Positions 34,588 through 46,360 of a stretch of 64,000 nt of DNA are shown here, piece by piece (positions within the stretch are counted from its first letter, which is position 1; each line of letters opens with the position of its first letter). A program made the position numbers and the translations under genes. Below the pieces are notes generated by a model. It was not told where the DNA came from, did not search any database, and saw only the letters and a program-made list of their open reading frames with translations. This DNA comes from Tamarix chinensis (Eukaryota; Streptophyta; Magnoliopsida; Caryophyllales; Tamaricaceae): positions 33,459,262 through 33,523,261 of the forward strand of contig CM060175.1 of assembly GCA_030549775.1 (NCBI GenBank), read 5' to 3'.

Positions 34588-36730
34588 ATGTACACAATTG
34601 TCTGCAAAATGAAGTATTTGAAGAACTTGCTCAAGGATTTCCATAGAAAAAATTATTCCAATATAGAAAAGAGAGTTAATCAGTGTTATGAGGAGTGGCT
34701 TGGAGTACAACAACAACTAATGCAGGGGGATAGGGATCAACCAAAGATTGGCAGGGAAAGGGAGCTAAAACAACAATACCTGCAGTTGAAGCAGACTGAA
34801 CTGAGTGCCCCTTATCAAAGGGCTAAGGTTTTTCATATTCAAAAAAGTGATGAAAATTCTGCTTACTTTCACCACAAAGTAAAATAAAGAAAGATTATTC
34901 ACAAGGTCGTGGCAATAAAAGATCAAGATGGATTTCTAAGAGAGGGGCAGCATGAAGTTACAAAAGCTTTGGTGGAGTTTTACACCACTTTAATAGGAAC
35001 AGACAACACTGCTGCTTCCTTCCAAAAAGAGTTGTATGAGGAAGGACCACATCTATCTCCCAATGTGTGTTCTCATCTTACTAGTCCAGTAACAAATGAG
35101 GAAATCAAGGGTGCTCTTTTCTCCATTCATGATGATAAAAGTCTAGGGCTTGATGGATACACATTAGCATTTTTTAAGAAGAATTGGGGATTTGTGGGTT
35201 CAGAGGCATGTGAAGCTATTGCTGACTTTTTCTACACAGGGAAAATTCTAAAACAAATTAACTCCACCTATATTTCTGTCATCCCAAAGATAGAGAGCCC
35301 TTCTAATGCTACAGATTTTCATCCAATAGCTTGTTGTTCTGTCCTCTACAAGACCATTACAAAAATCTTGGCAAATCATATTCAACCACTTATGACCACC
35401 CTTGTTGGTAAGGAGCAACCAACTTTTGTCCCAACTAGATGTATTTTTGATAATGTGGTTATGGCTCATGAGCTGGCACATCACTATGGAAGAAAGAACA
35501 TCTCCCCTCGAGCTATTATAAAAGTGGACATACGCAAAGCATATACTATAAATTGGAGATTCTTGAAAAATATCTTGTTGTGCTATGGCTTTCCAGATAA
35601 ATTTGTCTAGTGGATTATGACATGTGTTAGTTCTACGAGATATTCAATCAATGTAAATGGAGTAGTGCATGGTTATTTCAGAGGTGCCAGTGGGGTAAGG
35701 CAAGGAGGCCCCCTCTCCCCTATCTTTTGTGCTATGTATGGAAGCCCTCTCTAAGCAGCTCAAAAAACTGAAGAATGCAACAGAGTTTAACATGCACCCT
35801 AAATATAAGGCCACCAATCTCACTCATTTAACTTTTGCATATGATCTTCTTATATTTACTAGAGGAGATCTCCGTTCTATTCAAGCTATAATGCAGAACC
35901 TTGGAGCTTTCTCTTAGATGCTAGGTCTTCAAGCCAATCCTAAGAAGACAAACATTTATTTTGGAGGACTGGATAGAGAACATAAGGATTACATATTATC
36001 TCAGACAGATTTTTGTGAGGGGAGATTACCTTTTAGAAATCTAGGCCTTCCTTTATGCAGTAAAGTATTGTCTAATTCATCTTGTGCAGCCCTTATAGAT
36101 AACATTAAGAAGAAAATTCAGGCTTGGGGCTCCCACTATCTTAGTTATGCTAGAAAATTAGAATTAATAAACTCTTTGCTATTTGGCATTCAAAATTTCT
36201 AGTGTAGTGTTTTTGCACTTCCTATGGGGATTTTCAAACATATTGATAAATTGTGCAGAGATTTCTTTTGGAACAATGGTGAACAAAATAAACTGCACCC
36301 CTGTAGCTGGAAGAAAATTTGCAGACCTAAAGAAGGGGGGGGTATGAGAATAAAAGAAATCCTTTCCTGGAACAAAGTTCTCATGACTAAGTGGCTGGCT
36401 ACACTTATGAACTTTAAGCAGAATGTATGGGTGGAGTGGGCTAGTATATACAATTTCAAAGGAGCTGATCCTTAGGAAGTGGAAATTAAAAGGAATCTCT
36501 CTGGAGGTTGGAAGAAGCTCTTACAGGTTAGAGATAACCTGATACAAAGAGCTGGGAGTATTGATGTAGCAAAAGTTTTGATCCAGAAATGGGGGCAGGG
36601 AAAAAAATTTAACACAAAAGAAGCTTACCAAGTTTTTAAGGGGCAAGAGCCTGTTGTCTATTGGAAGAGAACTGTCTGGGATAGTTACTGTGTACCAAAA
36701 CATTTTGTCATAACCACTCTGGTTACATAG
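34588..36730 (+). pseudogene. LINE reverse transcriptase, broken, catalytic Asp replaced
   Basis: After a Gln/Lys-rich linker (34588-34887), the frame 34909-35610 carries LGLDGYTLAFFKKNW, STYISVIPKIE, KILANHIQPLM and AIIKVDIRKAYT, followed after a stop by VRQGGPLSPIFC (35696-35730). A one-base shift near 35725 separates this from the frame with LTFAYDLLIFTRGD (35831-35872). There the catalytic A-D-D is A-Y-D: Tyr codon tat at 35840-35842. Frames 35918-36475 show the thumb region (NPKKTNIYFGG, LGLPL). The enzyme would be dead. Confidence 0.88.
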
Positions 36731-36739
36731 AATAATTTA

Positions 36740-37145
36740 CTCATACAAGATAATTTGTGCAAAATGGGATTCCACCTTGCAAACAGATGTCCTTTGTGTT
36801 TGGAAGCAGGTGAAACCAAAAATCATCTATGGTTTGGATATAACTACTCCAAAGAGGTTATTGACAGCATTTTATGCCTGGATGGGGATGCATAGGAGAT
36901 CAATGAACCTGACTCATGAGCTAAGATGGTTCAAAAGACATAATAGAGGAAAACAGTGGATTAAATGTTGGAGGAGAAGTGGCTTTGTGGCCACAACTTA
37001 TTATATTTGGAGGGAAAGAAATGGAAGACTCTTTCAAGACATACGTAGAATGCCTCAAAAGCTTAACAGTTTGATCCAACTTGAGGTGACTTCTAAAGTT
37101 CTTGGCAAATTTGGCTCTGATCTTGATTATCAAAGCATTGTATAG
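36740..37145 (+). pseudogene. LINE zf-RVT zinc-binding region
   Basis: A frame near 36757-36835 reads CKMGFHLANRCPLCLEAGET followed by NHLWF, the C..C...H zinc-binding module at the C-terminus of plant LINE reverse transcriptases. The frame then breaks. The 36777-37145 open frame with YYIWRERNGRLF near 36996-37031 is the conserved block that follows it. A 3' UTR and poly(A) complete the element. Confidence 0.75.
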
Positions 37146-37281
37146 CACATCCAAACCTAACTTCTTTTGGTCCTTTGTAATTTGTGGTTCCATGCTTATT
37201 TTGATGTTGAGGGTGTATATACTTCCTAAGTTTTGATGAATAAAATAAGTAGACTGATTTCTTAAAAAAAAAATATCTAAT

Positions 37282-37883
37282 CCAACAAATAAAAATAATA
37301 TTTAATCTGATATATTATAAATGTAAACTGTACATACTATTTATTTTTTATAAAATTTTATTTTATATAACCATGTATGTTTGTGTATGTATATAATTTA
37401 AAATGAGTGCTTATTGTATGTAAAATTTATACTTTTTAGTTATTATTTTGATTAAATATTTAATTATTATCTAAATTTTAAAATTACTAAATGAATATAA
37501 TGTAATTTAACCCTCAAATTCAATTATTAGATTATATTTGTTTAAATTGGATCATTTTTTATTTTTTTTAATTTAATAATTTTTTATCTAATATTTTTTT
37601 ATTTATATCCCGTTCAAAATTTGTGAATATTCAATATATTTTTATCCAATTAAAATTTCTAAATATCGTAATAATTTTTAAAAGATTTGATCTTATAAAT
37701 ATTTACTCCGGCTCCAAGCAAAAGGCGAGCACGTGCGAGGGCTATTTCTAGTTAAAGGGCCATTTTTTGTTAAAGTGGTACGTGTTGTATTAGCGGGGAT
37801 TTGGTTTAGTTTTTTTAGTTTTCTAGTTGACGTATTTATCTACCTTGTTGGATGATGATGCACATATTAGATTTGAGCTATTT
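37282..37883. other. AT-rich spacer, no gene seen
   Basis: No coding or RNA features recognised. It begins with the right LINE target duplication and ends where the candidate inverted-repeat element starts. Confidence 0.5.
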
Positions 37884-38354
37884 TAGTCCTCATTTGGTAT
37901 TACTTATTTTTAATAACTATTTTTAGATTAAAATTACTTTTATAAATTTACTTTTTAAAAAGTAATTTTATAAGTAAAATATATTTTTACTTTTACTTTT
38001 ATTGAATAAGTGATTAATACTAAAAAACTACTTATTGTACTTCATTAGTATTTGGTTTTCATTTTTCTATTAATTTGCTTTTTATTTTCCATATTTAATT
38101 TTTATCTTCCTATCTATATCTTTTGATAATAGTTATTATATAAATTATGTAATATTAAATATTAAAAAGCATATGAAATATTACAAAGTATAAAAAAATA
38201 TAATGATATTACAAAGTACTAAAAATTGTAACATAAAATTATAAACTTATTAAAAAAATTTATGAGCAACCACTAAACAAACTTTATAAAATTTACAAAC
38301 ATCTAAAACTCAAATAGTGACAATGATCAAATATGATATTATGCAATAAACAAA

Positions 38355-38860
38355 CCATGTATATGATCTGTCAAGGTCCCGTTGTGCATATACTCATAAA
38401 TCAACATTCTCTTGTTTGCTTCTTCATAATATCCAATCCAAAGGACCAAATTCTTATGATGGATCCTTGACAACAGGGCAACCTACAGTCTACTATATTG
38501 TTAATGAAGTAAACTTGACTCCTGCTCATTGCCTTCTATCAACAAAATCAGATACAAAGTAGAGGGGTATGCCCCCAGCTATATGAGTCAGATTACACCT
38601 TAGTAACGAATTTCTTGGTCCCCTAACTTGTTGGATATGTCATAAGTTTAACAGCTACTTCTTTCCCATCCTTCATTTTGCCATAATACACGCGGCCAAA
38701 GCTAACTTTTCCTATAATCTTTGAGAAGTTTGTAGTGGCTGCTTCTATGTCAGAAAGTTTTTAACAGCAAGCTATGCCGCCTTCATCCTTGAAATGCCCC
38801 TTTACCAAGAAGGAATAGGAAGTTGAAGGCTTGGTTGTGTTTACAAGAGATGAATCATCA
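38355..38860 (-). pseudogene. LRR receptor-like kinase fragment (juxtamembrane and kinase N-lobe)
   Basis: On the minus strand, exon 1 (38860-38599) reads KPSTSYSF, then LSDIEAATTNFSKIIGK, then VYYGKMKDGKEVAVKLM; an intron with GT...AG ends (38598-38483) follows; exon 2 (38482-38355) reads VALLSRIHHKNLV and YEYMHNGTLTDHIH. This is the N-lobe of a plant receptor-like kinase; the ATP-binding Lys in AVK is kept. The glycine loop reads G-K-V-S-F-G (second Gly lost), and in-frame stops occur at about 38763 (before KLSDIE) and 38623. There is no LRR, transmembrane or C-lobe sequence. It abuts the b561 fragment head to head. It appears in no long open frame and was found by reading the minus strand. 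Confidence 0.82.
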
Positions 38861-38914
38861 TCGTTATTCAAGATGTACCTGCCACGGTAGTTTCCAAGGT
38901 CTATCTATTATAAG

Positions 38915-39560
38915 ATACAAATCCCTTCCCTTTAATAAAGAAGTGAAGAAAATAATACACCTCATACTCCACGCCGTGGCATTGGTGCTTGGGATTGTGG
39001 GCATCAACACTGCTTTCAAATATCACAACGAAAGGAGCATCATCAACTTGCACAGCTTGCACTCGTGGCTCGGCATCGCCGTCATTTGCCTTTACGCTAT
39101 TCAGGTATCTATTCCCATCCCATTAGTAGGAGTAGTTGATGTTTCCGGCCTCTCATTAATTCAAGGTTCAAATGCCTAACCCCAGACTAGTAAATTTTCA
39201 CAATTATTATATTTATATATCTCCTCACTGTTACTTCTCCGCTTGTAGAGGATATATAGCTTTGTGATCTTCTTCTTCCTAGGAGGCAGTGGTCCTCTCA
39301 AAGCCGCAACCCTTTTGTGGCACGTCTTCTTCGGCCTATTCGTCTACACACTAGCCGTCTCCAACGCAGTGATCGGGTTCCTGGAGAAACTCACCTTTCT
39401 CAAGAACTCCGAGCTCTCTAAATACGGCTTTGAGGCTCTGCTCATCAACTTTATGGTTGTTACTAGTGTCTTGTACGAGGCATTTGTCGTCTTGAGCGTA
39501 TGTTCTTAGGCCGACGATCGAGATGGTGAGGTTGATGACCAAAGCTATTCCGCTATCTAA
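38915..39560 (+). pseudogene. Cytochrome b561 fragment lacking exon 1
   Basis: This family transfers electrons from cytosolic ascorbate across vacuolar or other membranes through two hemes. One exon (38915-39104) reads YKSLPFNKEVKKIIHLILHA and LHSLHSWLGIAVICLYAIQ; an intron with GT...AG ends (39105-39248, 144 bp) follows; the last exon (39249-39560) reads RIYSFVIFFFLGG, LLWHVFFGLFVYTLAV and GFLEKLTFL, and ends SYSAI. Heme-ligand histidines in ILHA, LHSW and LWHV are kept, but the first exon with the start codon and another His is missing. A tag at 39507-39509 stops the frame 17 codons before the natural taa (39558-39560). A probable acceptor ag precedes 38915. Not translatable. Confidence 0.88.
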
Positions 39561-39847
39561 TTTAGCTTCATGTCATGCCTGGATGCCTATGAGTGTTGCA
39601 TTTTTAATCAACTAAGGCTTGGTTGAAGTCTAGTTGGAGGGAGAAAAAAGGACAAAACCCACAGTCCAAATCCATCCATCCATCAATACATACTTACATA
39701 ATGCAGATGCGATAGATTAGTACCGTAGTTTTGTTTTCCTTTGTTTTGCCCTCTCCTTCAAACCAGAAACCAATAATTTCTAAGAGACCAAAACTAGATT
39801 TTATTCTATAATTTCAACTCGTGACTTGTCAAACGCACGAAGAAGAG

Positions 39848-40130
39848 AGAATTTGGAGATGCCAACTGGGAGCTACAAAGATCCAGTGAGGGAATTACCA
39901 CCTAACCACCTATTAGCTCAAAGAAGAGAGAGATGATGAACTCAATTCAGGTGCATGAAGTGATCGATCAACAACAGAACAAAAGAGAAAGAAACGGAGC
40001 AAAATGATTACAGTTCAGTAAGTTTCGTCATGTTTTGAAGATGAAGTACAATCGAAGCCCAACAATTATAGATCTACAACCTACATCAAAGATCGAGCGA
40101 AAATTTAGAGATGCCGACCGAGAGCTACAA
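39848..40130 (+). repeat. Direct repeat pair, ~30 bp, 251 bp apart
   Basis: aatttggagatgccaactgg (from 39850) and aatttagagatgccgaccga (from 40102), each followed by gagctacaa, are diverged copies about 251 bp apart, downstream of the b561 fragment. They suggest an old tandem duplication of the intervening DNA. The open frame at 40111-40302 lies in the second copy and has no recognisable domain. Confidence 0.55.
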
Positions 40131-40486
40131 CATGGAGAAATTGAGCAACATAAATGGGGACGGAACCAAGCGAGCAGTAGAAATGGAGACTGAGGAGAGG
40201 GTAGGAAGAGATGCTAGGTTTACTAGAATGGAGAAAGAGACGTGGGGTAGGGGAAATGAACAAATTTTTTTTATAAAAAAATACTGTACCACAAGGTTGT
40301 AGAAGTAGTTTGAAAAAGTAGGTAAAAATTACTTATAGATTATTACTTTTAGAATGTAATTTTTCCTAATTATAATTACTTATTATAAGTAAAATGAAAC
40401 ACTTATTTTTTTATCTATAATTACTTTTTATAATTAATTATCTAAAAAAATACTTTTCCTAAGCAAAACCAAACAAGCACTTAGTG

Positions 40487-41329
40487 TTACATGGAGTCAA
40501 TTTATTAAATATCTTAAGTTATTTATTTTATTTGAATAATAATAATGCAAAATATTGCACTAATTTTATTCCAACATTAATCTGTATTAATAACATAAAT
40601 TATATCAAATAATGTAATATTTTAAAAAAAATTGTTATTCTTCATTAAAATAAGCATATCAAATTTTCATTTCAATTCTAGACACGGATGAATTCTACTT
40701 ATGTTAATATGGTTTTTGTCTCAAATCAAACAAAATCATATTTTCGGGTTTGAAAAAAACTCAAACGAAACCTTTTTTTTTGAAGAATCCATTTGAAAGT
40801 TTACTTAACTTAAAATCACATAAAATAATCTTAGGAAATTTAGAACTAATGGACAATTCATATGAAATTGAAATTTATAAATGTCATTTTTATAGTAATG
40901 TCAAAAATACTATAATCTTATGTAGATATGATTATATGTATATAAATATTAATTATATATAAGTCATATTTCTAATTTTAGAAAAAAAGTGGAAATACAA
41001 ATCAAGCAATGCACTAATCATACAATATTTTGTAATGAACTCTCTAACTACTTTAAGCTTATAAATTGTTGCAAGTGGTTTTTAAACCAATGGGTTCTTA
41101 AGAAATAAACGTGGTCTCAAATAACTAAGGAGTGATAAAGGGATAATTTAGAGGAGAGATGAGAGGGTAGAAAAATGATACTTTTATTCTTATTTTTGGA
41201 TCCCCAAAATGGGTACAAAAACCCTATATATAAATAGGGGAAAAATGGGGGAGAAAAAAAGAGGAAAAAATTACAAGAGTAAAATAATCTTAGAAAAGGA
41301 AGAATGAGGTGGAAAGTGAAACCCTAAAA
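40487..41329. other. AT-rich spacer with LTR-promoter-like stretch
   Basis: No gene. On the minus strand, 41190-41250 reads as a TATA-type stretch (ctatttatatataggg) followed by aataagaataaaag, resembling a retrotransposon promoter and polyadenylation area. No LTR boundary was resolved. The open frame at 40750-40962 is AT-rich without motifs. Confidence 0.35.
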
Positions 41330-41740
41330 GTTTCCAGGACAATCCTTACGCTCGTATCTGAATCCCACTTAAATAGCACCAGCAATAGACCTCCAAGGGA
41401 TATTGCCCATTGAATAGGTAGGGGCCCATGAATTGAACCCTTCATTACTATGGTACTGAGTAACCCTTTATACCATATCGAAAAGTGAGGCCCACATGCA
41501 ACACATTATACATAAATAGTATAATATGATAACATACAAACTAATACACAAGGCAATAACACATACAATAAGAAATGTATAACACAACATCCATATACTT
41601 AGCAATTCTATCATATGCTGAGAGAGTTAAGCACCAAGGCTGAACTTATACGAAAATAATAGGTAATAAGGATGAAAGTAACTCTTTTGGTCTTAAGCCA
41701 TTAACTGATCATTATTCAATCATTATCTTCGAATTATATC

Positions 41741-42070
41741 TATGTGAGTGCCGGAACCCCACCATTATAGCCAATGAATCAAAAACATAGAGGACAACAG
41801 ACACCTGACTACTATTATTTGCCCGTGGATTGGTCTTTAGGGCTCCCTGCACCTGGCCACTATTATTCGCTGGTGGACCGGTCTAGCCCCGACTCACATG
41901 GTGTTCTATTTTAAGTGATTAGTGTCTTTCCATAACTTATTAATATCCCATGTTTGGTTTACAGACATCAGGATCCCCCACTATTATAGTAGATTGGTCC
42001 CTAGGGTATCTTGCACCTATCCACTATTATGTTGGTGGATCGGTATGGGCCTGACTTAATAACCTTTCAC
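41741..42070 (-). repeat. Inverted-arm cassette (LTR D), diverged
   Basis: Block 1 has arms atgtgagt (41742-41749) and actcacat (41892-41899). It encloses caccattatagcc, ctactattatttgcccgtgg and ccactattattcgctggtgg units with ttggtc/ccggtc ends. Block 2 (41970-42060) has two units and weaker arms. The flanking phrase catggtgttctattttaag is shared with A, B and C (..tggaacaccatg..). Confidence 0.75.
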
Positions 42071-42439
42071 TTTATGTAATTATTACTTTACTCATATCTT
42101 ATTCAACAGGTCTATTTATTTAATTTGACGGAAGGAAAAAGGTCACAAGTCTAGAGACACAAAGATATACTAGCCATAGAATCAAGTATACGGAAAACCC
42201 TAACACGTACTTCAAACATATCTAACACATATTTCCATGCATACTTACAAACCAAACACCTCTTGCATAATTATGAGATAAATACTATATCACATCCTTA
42301 ATTATCTATCTAATCCTAAGTTATGTCCTATGAAACTTATTGACTTACTGAATATCCTTACCTTATTATTTATAATTACTTATGTCTGATTATAAAACTT
42401 ATTTAATCCATTAACATGTTAAACACAAGTTATCGATTT

Positions 42440-43140
42440 ACCTCTATCATCTTTACAAATTTACAAAAATACCCCTTGTTTGTAAGATTACCAAGTCACC
42501 CATTTTTATTTGCCAATTTACCATATTACCCTTCATGTTTGCATAATTACCAAAAAACCCTATTGTATTTATTATATTACCAAATTATCCTCTATACTTG
42601 TTAAATTACCCACTTTATCCCTCATACTTATTAAGTTACTAATTTACCATTATAGTTGGTTAAATTACCATACTACCCTTCATACTTATTTAAATTACCA
42701 AATTACCCCTTGGGTTTATTAAGTTCCCAAATCACCCTTCATACTTGTCACATTTACCATATTATCCATTTTGTTAGTTAAATTAACAAATTGCCCTTCA
42801 TACTTACTAAACTTACTAAGTTGTCCTTTTGGTTGGTCAAATTACCAAATTGCCCTTATTATTTATTTAAATTATCAAATTACCCTTCTTACTTATTAAA
42901 ATTACCAAATTTCCTTTTTGGTTGGTTACTTTACCAAGTCATCCTTCTTGCTTATTAAGATTACCAAATTGCCCTTTTAGTGGGTTAAATTACTAATTTG
43001 ACCTTCTTTATTATTATAATTACCATTTTACTCCTTTTACTTACAAACTTACCAAAGTACCCTTCCATTATGCTAATTTACCAAAATACCATTTCATTTA
43101 GCCAAATTACCAAAATACCCTTCTCCTTTTATTAAATCTC
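42440..43140. repeat. Minisatellite of LTR D (TTACCAAATTACCCTTCATA-like)
   Basis: About sixteen degenerate ~40-46-bp units alternate taccaaattacccttc, atacttattaaa and a ttggttggtt-type spacer. A shorter run recurs at 43440-43600. The open frames at 42416-42722 and 43377-43601 are repeat artefacts. Same slot as the different minisatellites of LTRs A and B. Confidence 0.8.
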
Positions 43141-44219
43141 CAGGTTTTATTGACTCTTACCTTAAAGAATCGCACTCCGAGCACGATCCTCCTATCTTTT
43201 CTGTTATTTTTCTCTTACTTCAGAGAACTAACAACTGGTAAGTTAACAATCATACTCCTACTTTTACCAGATTAAGAGATTTTAATCTCTTAATTCAGGT
43301 AGGAGTAGGTGAAGTAGAGGGAGAAGGAAGCCCTCGTCCCAATGACCTTCTTATATCCTACCATAGAAGGACACATATGTATATTAAAGCTAACTACCCT
43401 AATAGTCTATGTTATAAAACAACTTTAAGGAGCTTTTTCAATTACTTTACAAAATTACCAAAATACCCTTTTATTATGCCAAGTTACCAAATTGTTCCCT
43501 TTTCCACTAAAATGCCCTCCTTACTTATTCATTTACCATTTTACCTCCTTTACTCTTATAAGTTACCATTTTCCCTTATTATACAAATTTTACTAAAATA
43601 ACCTCACTATATAAATATTAATATATATGGTCCATATGCATACTATTCTCATTTATTATGAATATTCATTATCACCTACTTCACAAACTTATTTAGGCCA
43701 TACCCTCATATAAGAGAAATTACTAAAATGCTCCTAGGGCTTATATTAAAATTATCTATGCAAGAAATGGCCACATTAGCATATCATATCATATATATGC
43801 ATTTAACATTATCCTAAATAACAAGGATCCTTCCCTTAAACATTATTTCTACACATGTCACATAAATCATCATGCTTTTCTTTTCATCAACCAACATATG
43901 CCACTAAATACATTATACTTAAAAACTTATATCATGCATATAAACATATTAAAAATCATAATGTGCTAACATACTTATATCCATGCAATTTAGTAGGGCA
44001 TAATAATTACCTCATTTTCAGCAAAAATTAATCCTTACCGATACCCTAGTTAAAGGTTTCAGCTTTGATTAGTAAAATCAATACCTAAAAATAATATTAA
44101 TATTTATCATATTAAAAGTATAAAATAAAAAGAATAATTTTTGTTATCAAAAGCTTAATAAAATAAATAATAATATTAACTATGGTTATACCTTAAAATT
44201 AACCCAAAATGCTCAAAAT

Positions 44220-45500
44220 GAAAGGTAGGGCTCACGCTACATGCATGGAATTTTAGGGAGAAGGGATTGAAGAGGAGAAGTGGAGAGAAGGGAGACGTTC
44301 ATTTGGGTTGGGGGTTTGAGGTGAAGGTGGAGAGTAAGTGGGGGTTAGGGTGGTGGTTGGGTGTAAGGAGGGAGTAAAGGTGTAGGTGGTGGTCTGGGGT
44401 AGGTGATCAATAGCTAAGGGTGGCGGAGGTGGCAGTTGTAGGGCTAGAAAATTAGGTGCAACGATGGCGGAGGAGAAGAAGGAAATGAAAATAAGAATAG
44501 AAATGATGGTTGTAGGGGGAGATTTTGGCCAAAGGGAGGAGCGGTGATGGTAGGGGAGGTGTTATGGCGTAGTTTGGTGGCTATGGAGGTAGCGGAAGAG
44601 GCAAAATGGAGGCCCACGGTGGTGGTGCAGGGTGGAGGCCAAGAAGGGTAGGAAAGAAAAGAGAGGGAGGGAAGGAGGCTAGAAGGGTGAGTGGGGGTGA
44701 TGGGGTGGTGTAAGGAGGTTGATGGGGGTGTCAGGGAGGTGGCTGTGGTTGGCTAGGCAACAACAGTAGTAATTGGAGGCGGCAAAGTGAAAATAAGGGA
44801 TGGGGAGAAGAGGGGGAGAAGGAAGAATGGGAAATCAGTAGAGGGAGAAGGAGGGCTTTAGCAAGGTAAAAATGAAGCAGAAGAGAAGAAGAAAAGGAAA
44901 GGAGGTAGGGGTGGTTAGCTAGGAGGCTGTGGTTATATGTTGTAGGATGGCGGGTTGCAGGAAGAAGGAATGAAGAAAAGGAAGGAAAGGGCATGTGGTG
45001 TAGGGCGTGTATGGCTCGAAAATGGAAGGAAAGCGATGGGGGAGATAGAGGGAAAGGAAACAGGGTTGTAGGGGAAATTGTTGTAGGCTAGAGCTATAGG
45101 CAACATAGTAGGCTAGCCATGGCGTGTAGGTTCAATGATTGAAGAAGAAGAAGAAGGGAAGAAGAAGAAAGAGAGAAAGAAGAGGCAGCCCCATAGATTA
45201 GGGGAAGAAAGGAGGGGAAGCGAGTCAGCCCGCATGCGAGGGATTGGCGAGAATAAAAGAGAGGCTAGGCAAGCCCAACTAGGGGAGGAAGGAAGGAAGA
45301 GAAAAAGAAAAGGGGGGAGATGAGCTGGGCGACGGTGCGAGGAAGGGAGGAGAAAGGGAAAAAGCGGGCCAATGGCCTAGTGTGAGGGGAGAGAAGGGAA
45401 GTAGGTCGGGTGGCCTAAAAAGGAAAAAGAAGGAAAAGAAAAAGGAAGAAAAAAATGGGAAAGAAAAAAGGGAAAAGGAAAGAAAAAGGAAAAGGGGCAA
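44220..45500. repeat. 1.3-kb purine-rich tract (LTR D leader on the other strand)
   Basis: The plus strand is dominated by G and A, with long pure-purine runs especially at 45130-45185 and 45415-45495. On the LTR's coding strand this is the pyrimidine-rich leader seen in all family members. No gene. Confidence 0.75.
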
Positions 45501-46360
45501 AATAAAATAAAAATAATTTTTTAGATTGATGGTATTTAATATTTTGATAGATAAATTAATTTAGTAATTTAATTTATTAGAATTTAATATATTAGTTTAA
45601 AAGGGTAATTTTAGTAAAATATTGGTTTGAAAAATTATTTAAATAAAATAAGTATGATAAAATAATAAAATATTTATTTTAATTTATCAAATATTCATCA
45701 TTTTTTCACAGACTCAAAAATCCACAAAATAATTAAATTAAATAAATTTAAAATTTAAATTATCCAAAACGAGGTTTATTTATTAAATTCTAGGCTTTAA
45801 AATTTTTGAGTTGTTACATCCATACACATTTTTTTTATAGAAGTATGTCATCAGCACAAGCTAATGATTAAAAGTAGAAGAAAAAACATGGTTTGTGTTA
45901 ATAAACATGGGGCCCCATTTTTTTTATTTATTAAAACTCTCTACCTTGACCAAAAATCTTTAAGACCAATTTTACCCATAAATATGGGTTGTGTTTCACA
46001 AATACCAGGCCCTCGTGCTTTATCTCTTAGCCTTCTCTTGGCTTCAAACTTCTCTAAACACCAATTTGCAAAAATCCATGCTAAACTACACTTACAAATA
46101 CAAGTCATGATATCACACAGATTTGTCCTACAAGGTAAAGACTACCTATTGAATAGGCAGGGGACCATGAAATGGAATTGGCCAGAACTATGGTACTGAG
46201 TAACCCATTATGCAAAACTAATATGTAAAACTCGCATAGAATACATCAAAGGAATCACAACAAAAAATGGTAAAAGATATTGAAAAATACACACGATGAG
46301 AAAATTATAATAATCATATCAAATAAAAAATAATTATCAAGATCATATACTGCTCATACT

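Larger units (their letters stand above)
32332..37271 (+). mobile_element. Near full-length but inactive plant LINE
   Basis: It contains, in order, an ORF1-like region with a CCHC knuckle, an apurinic-type endonuclease, reverse transcriptase, a zf-RVT region and a terminal poly(A) (37264-37271) after aataaaataag. The 10-mer aatatctaat occurs at 32322-32331 and 37272-37281, a plausible target-site duplication, giving an element of about 4.94 kb. Every domain has in-frame stops or shifts. The short AT-rich duplication leaves the 5' boundary less certain than the 3' end. Confidence 0.85.
37884..40486. mobile_element. Candidate non-autonomous DNA transposon with captured gene pieces
   Basis: The left flank (37884: tagtcctcatttggtatta, then repeated aaaagtaattt/aaattactttt motifs to about 38000) and the right flank (about 40305-40486, ending ttttgcttagg.../ccaaacaagcactta) are imperfect inverted repeats. 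The outer tg(t)ttggt phrase resembles hAT-type ends. Between them lie a receptor-kinase fragment (minus) and a cytochrome b561 fragment (plus), both with introns, i.e. genomic rather than mRNA copies. No 8-bp target duplication was found, so the family and exact ends are not proven. Plain segmental duplication is the alternative. Confidence 0.4.
41330..45818 (-). mobile_element. Long LTR 'D', minus strand, left end approximate
   Basis: The right end is aaaatttttgagttgttaca (ending 45818), i.e. a minus-strand LTR start TGTAACAACTCAAAAATTTT. Going left it holds an AT-rich end, a long purine-rich block on plus (44220-45500), ATT-poor AT-rich DNA, a minisatellite (42440-43600), the inverted-arm cassette (41741-42070) and the TTACTCAGTA core (41454-41463 as tactgagtaa). 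This is the same order as LTRs A-C. The left terminus and target duplication were not found, so completeness is unproven. Open frames at 44731-45500 are composition-driven. Confidence 0.65.

Noticed and set aside
37876..40494. 8-bp target duplication for the candidate capture element
   Set aside because: agctattt on the left and gtgttaca or tgttacat on the right do not match; the ends remain unproven.
42416..43601. Open frames with repeated LPYYPS-like phrases
   Set aside because: Translation of the LTR D minisatellite.
44731..45500. Long Leu/Ser/Phe-rich minus-strand open frames
   Set aside because: Pyrimidine-rich strand of LTR D; purely compositional.
45864..46199. 111-codon plus-strand open frame
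   Set aside because: Lies in the part of element F that aligns with LTR D (tattgaataggcaggg...gagtaacc) and has no domain.
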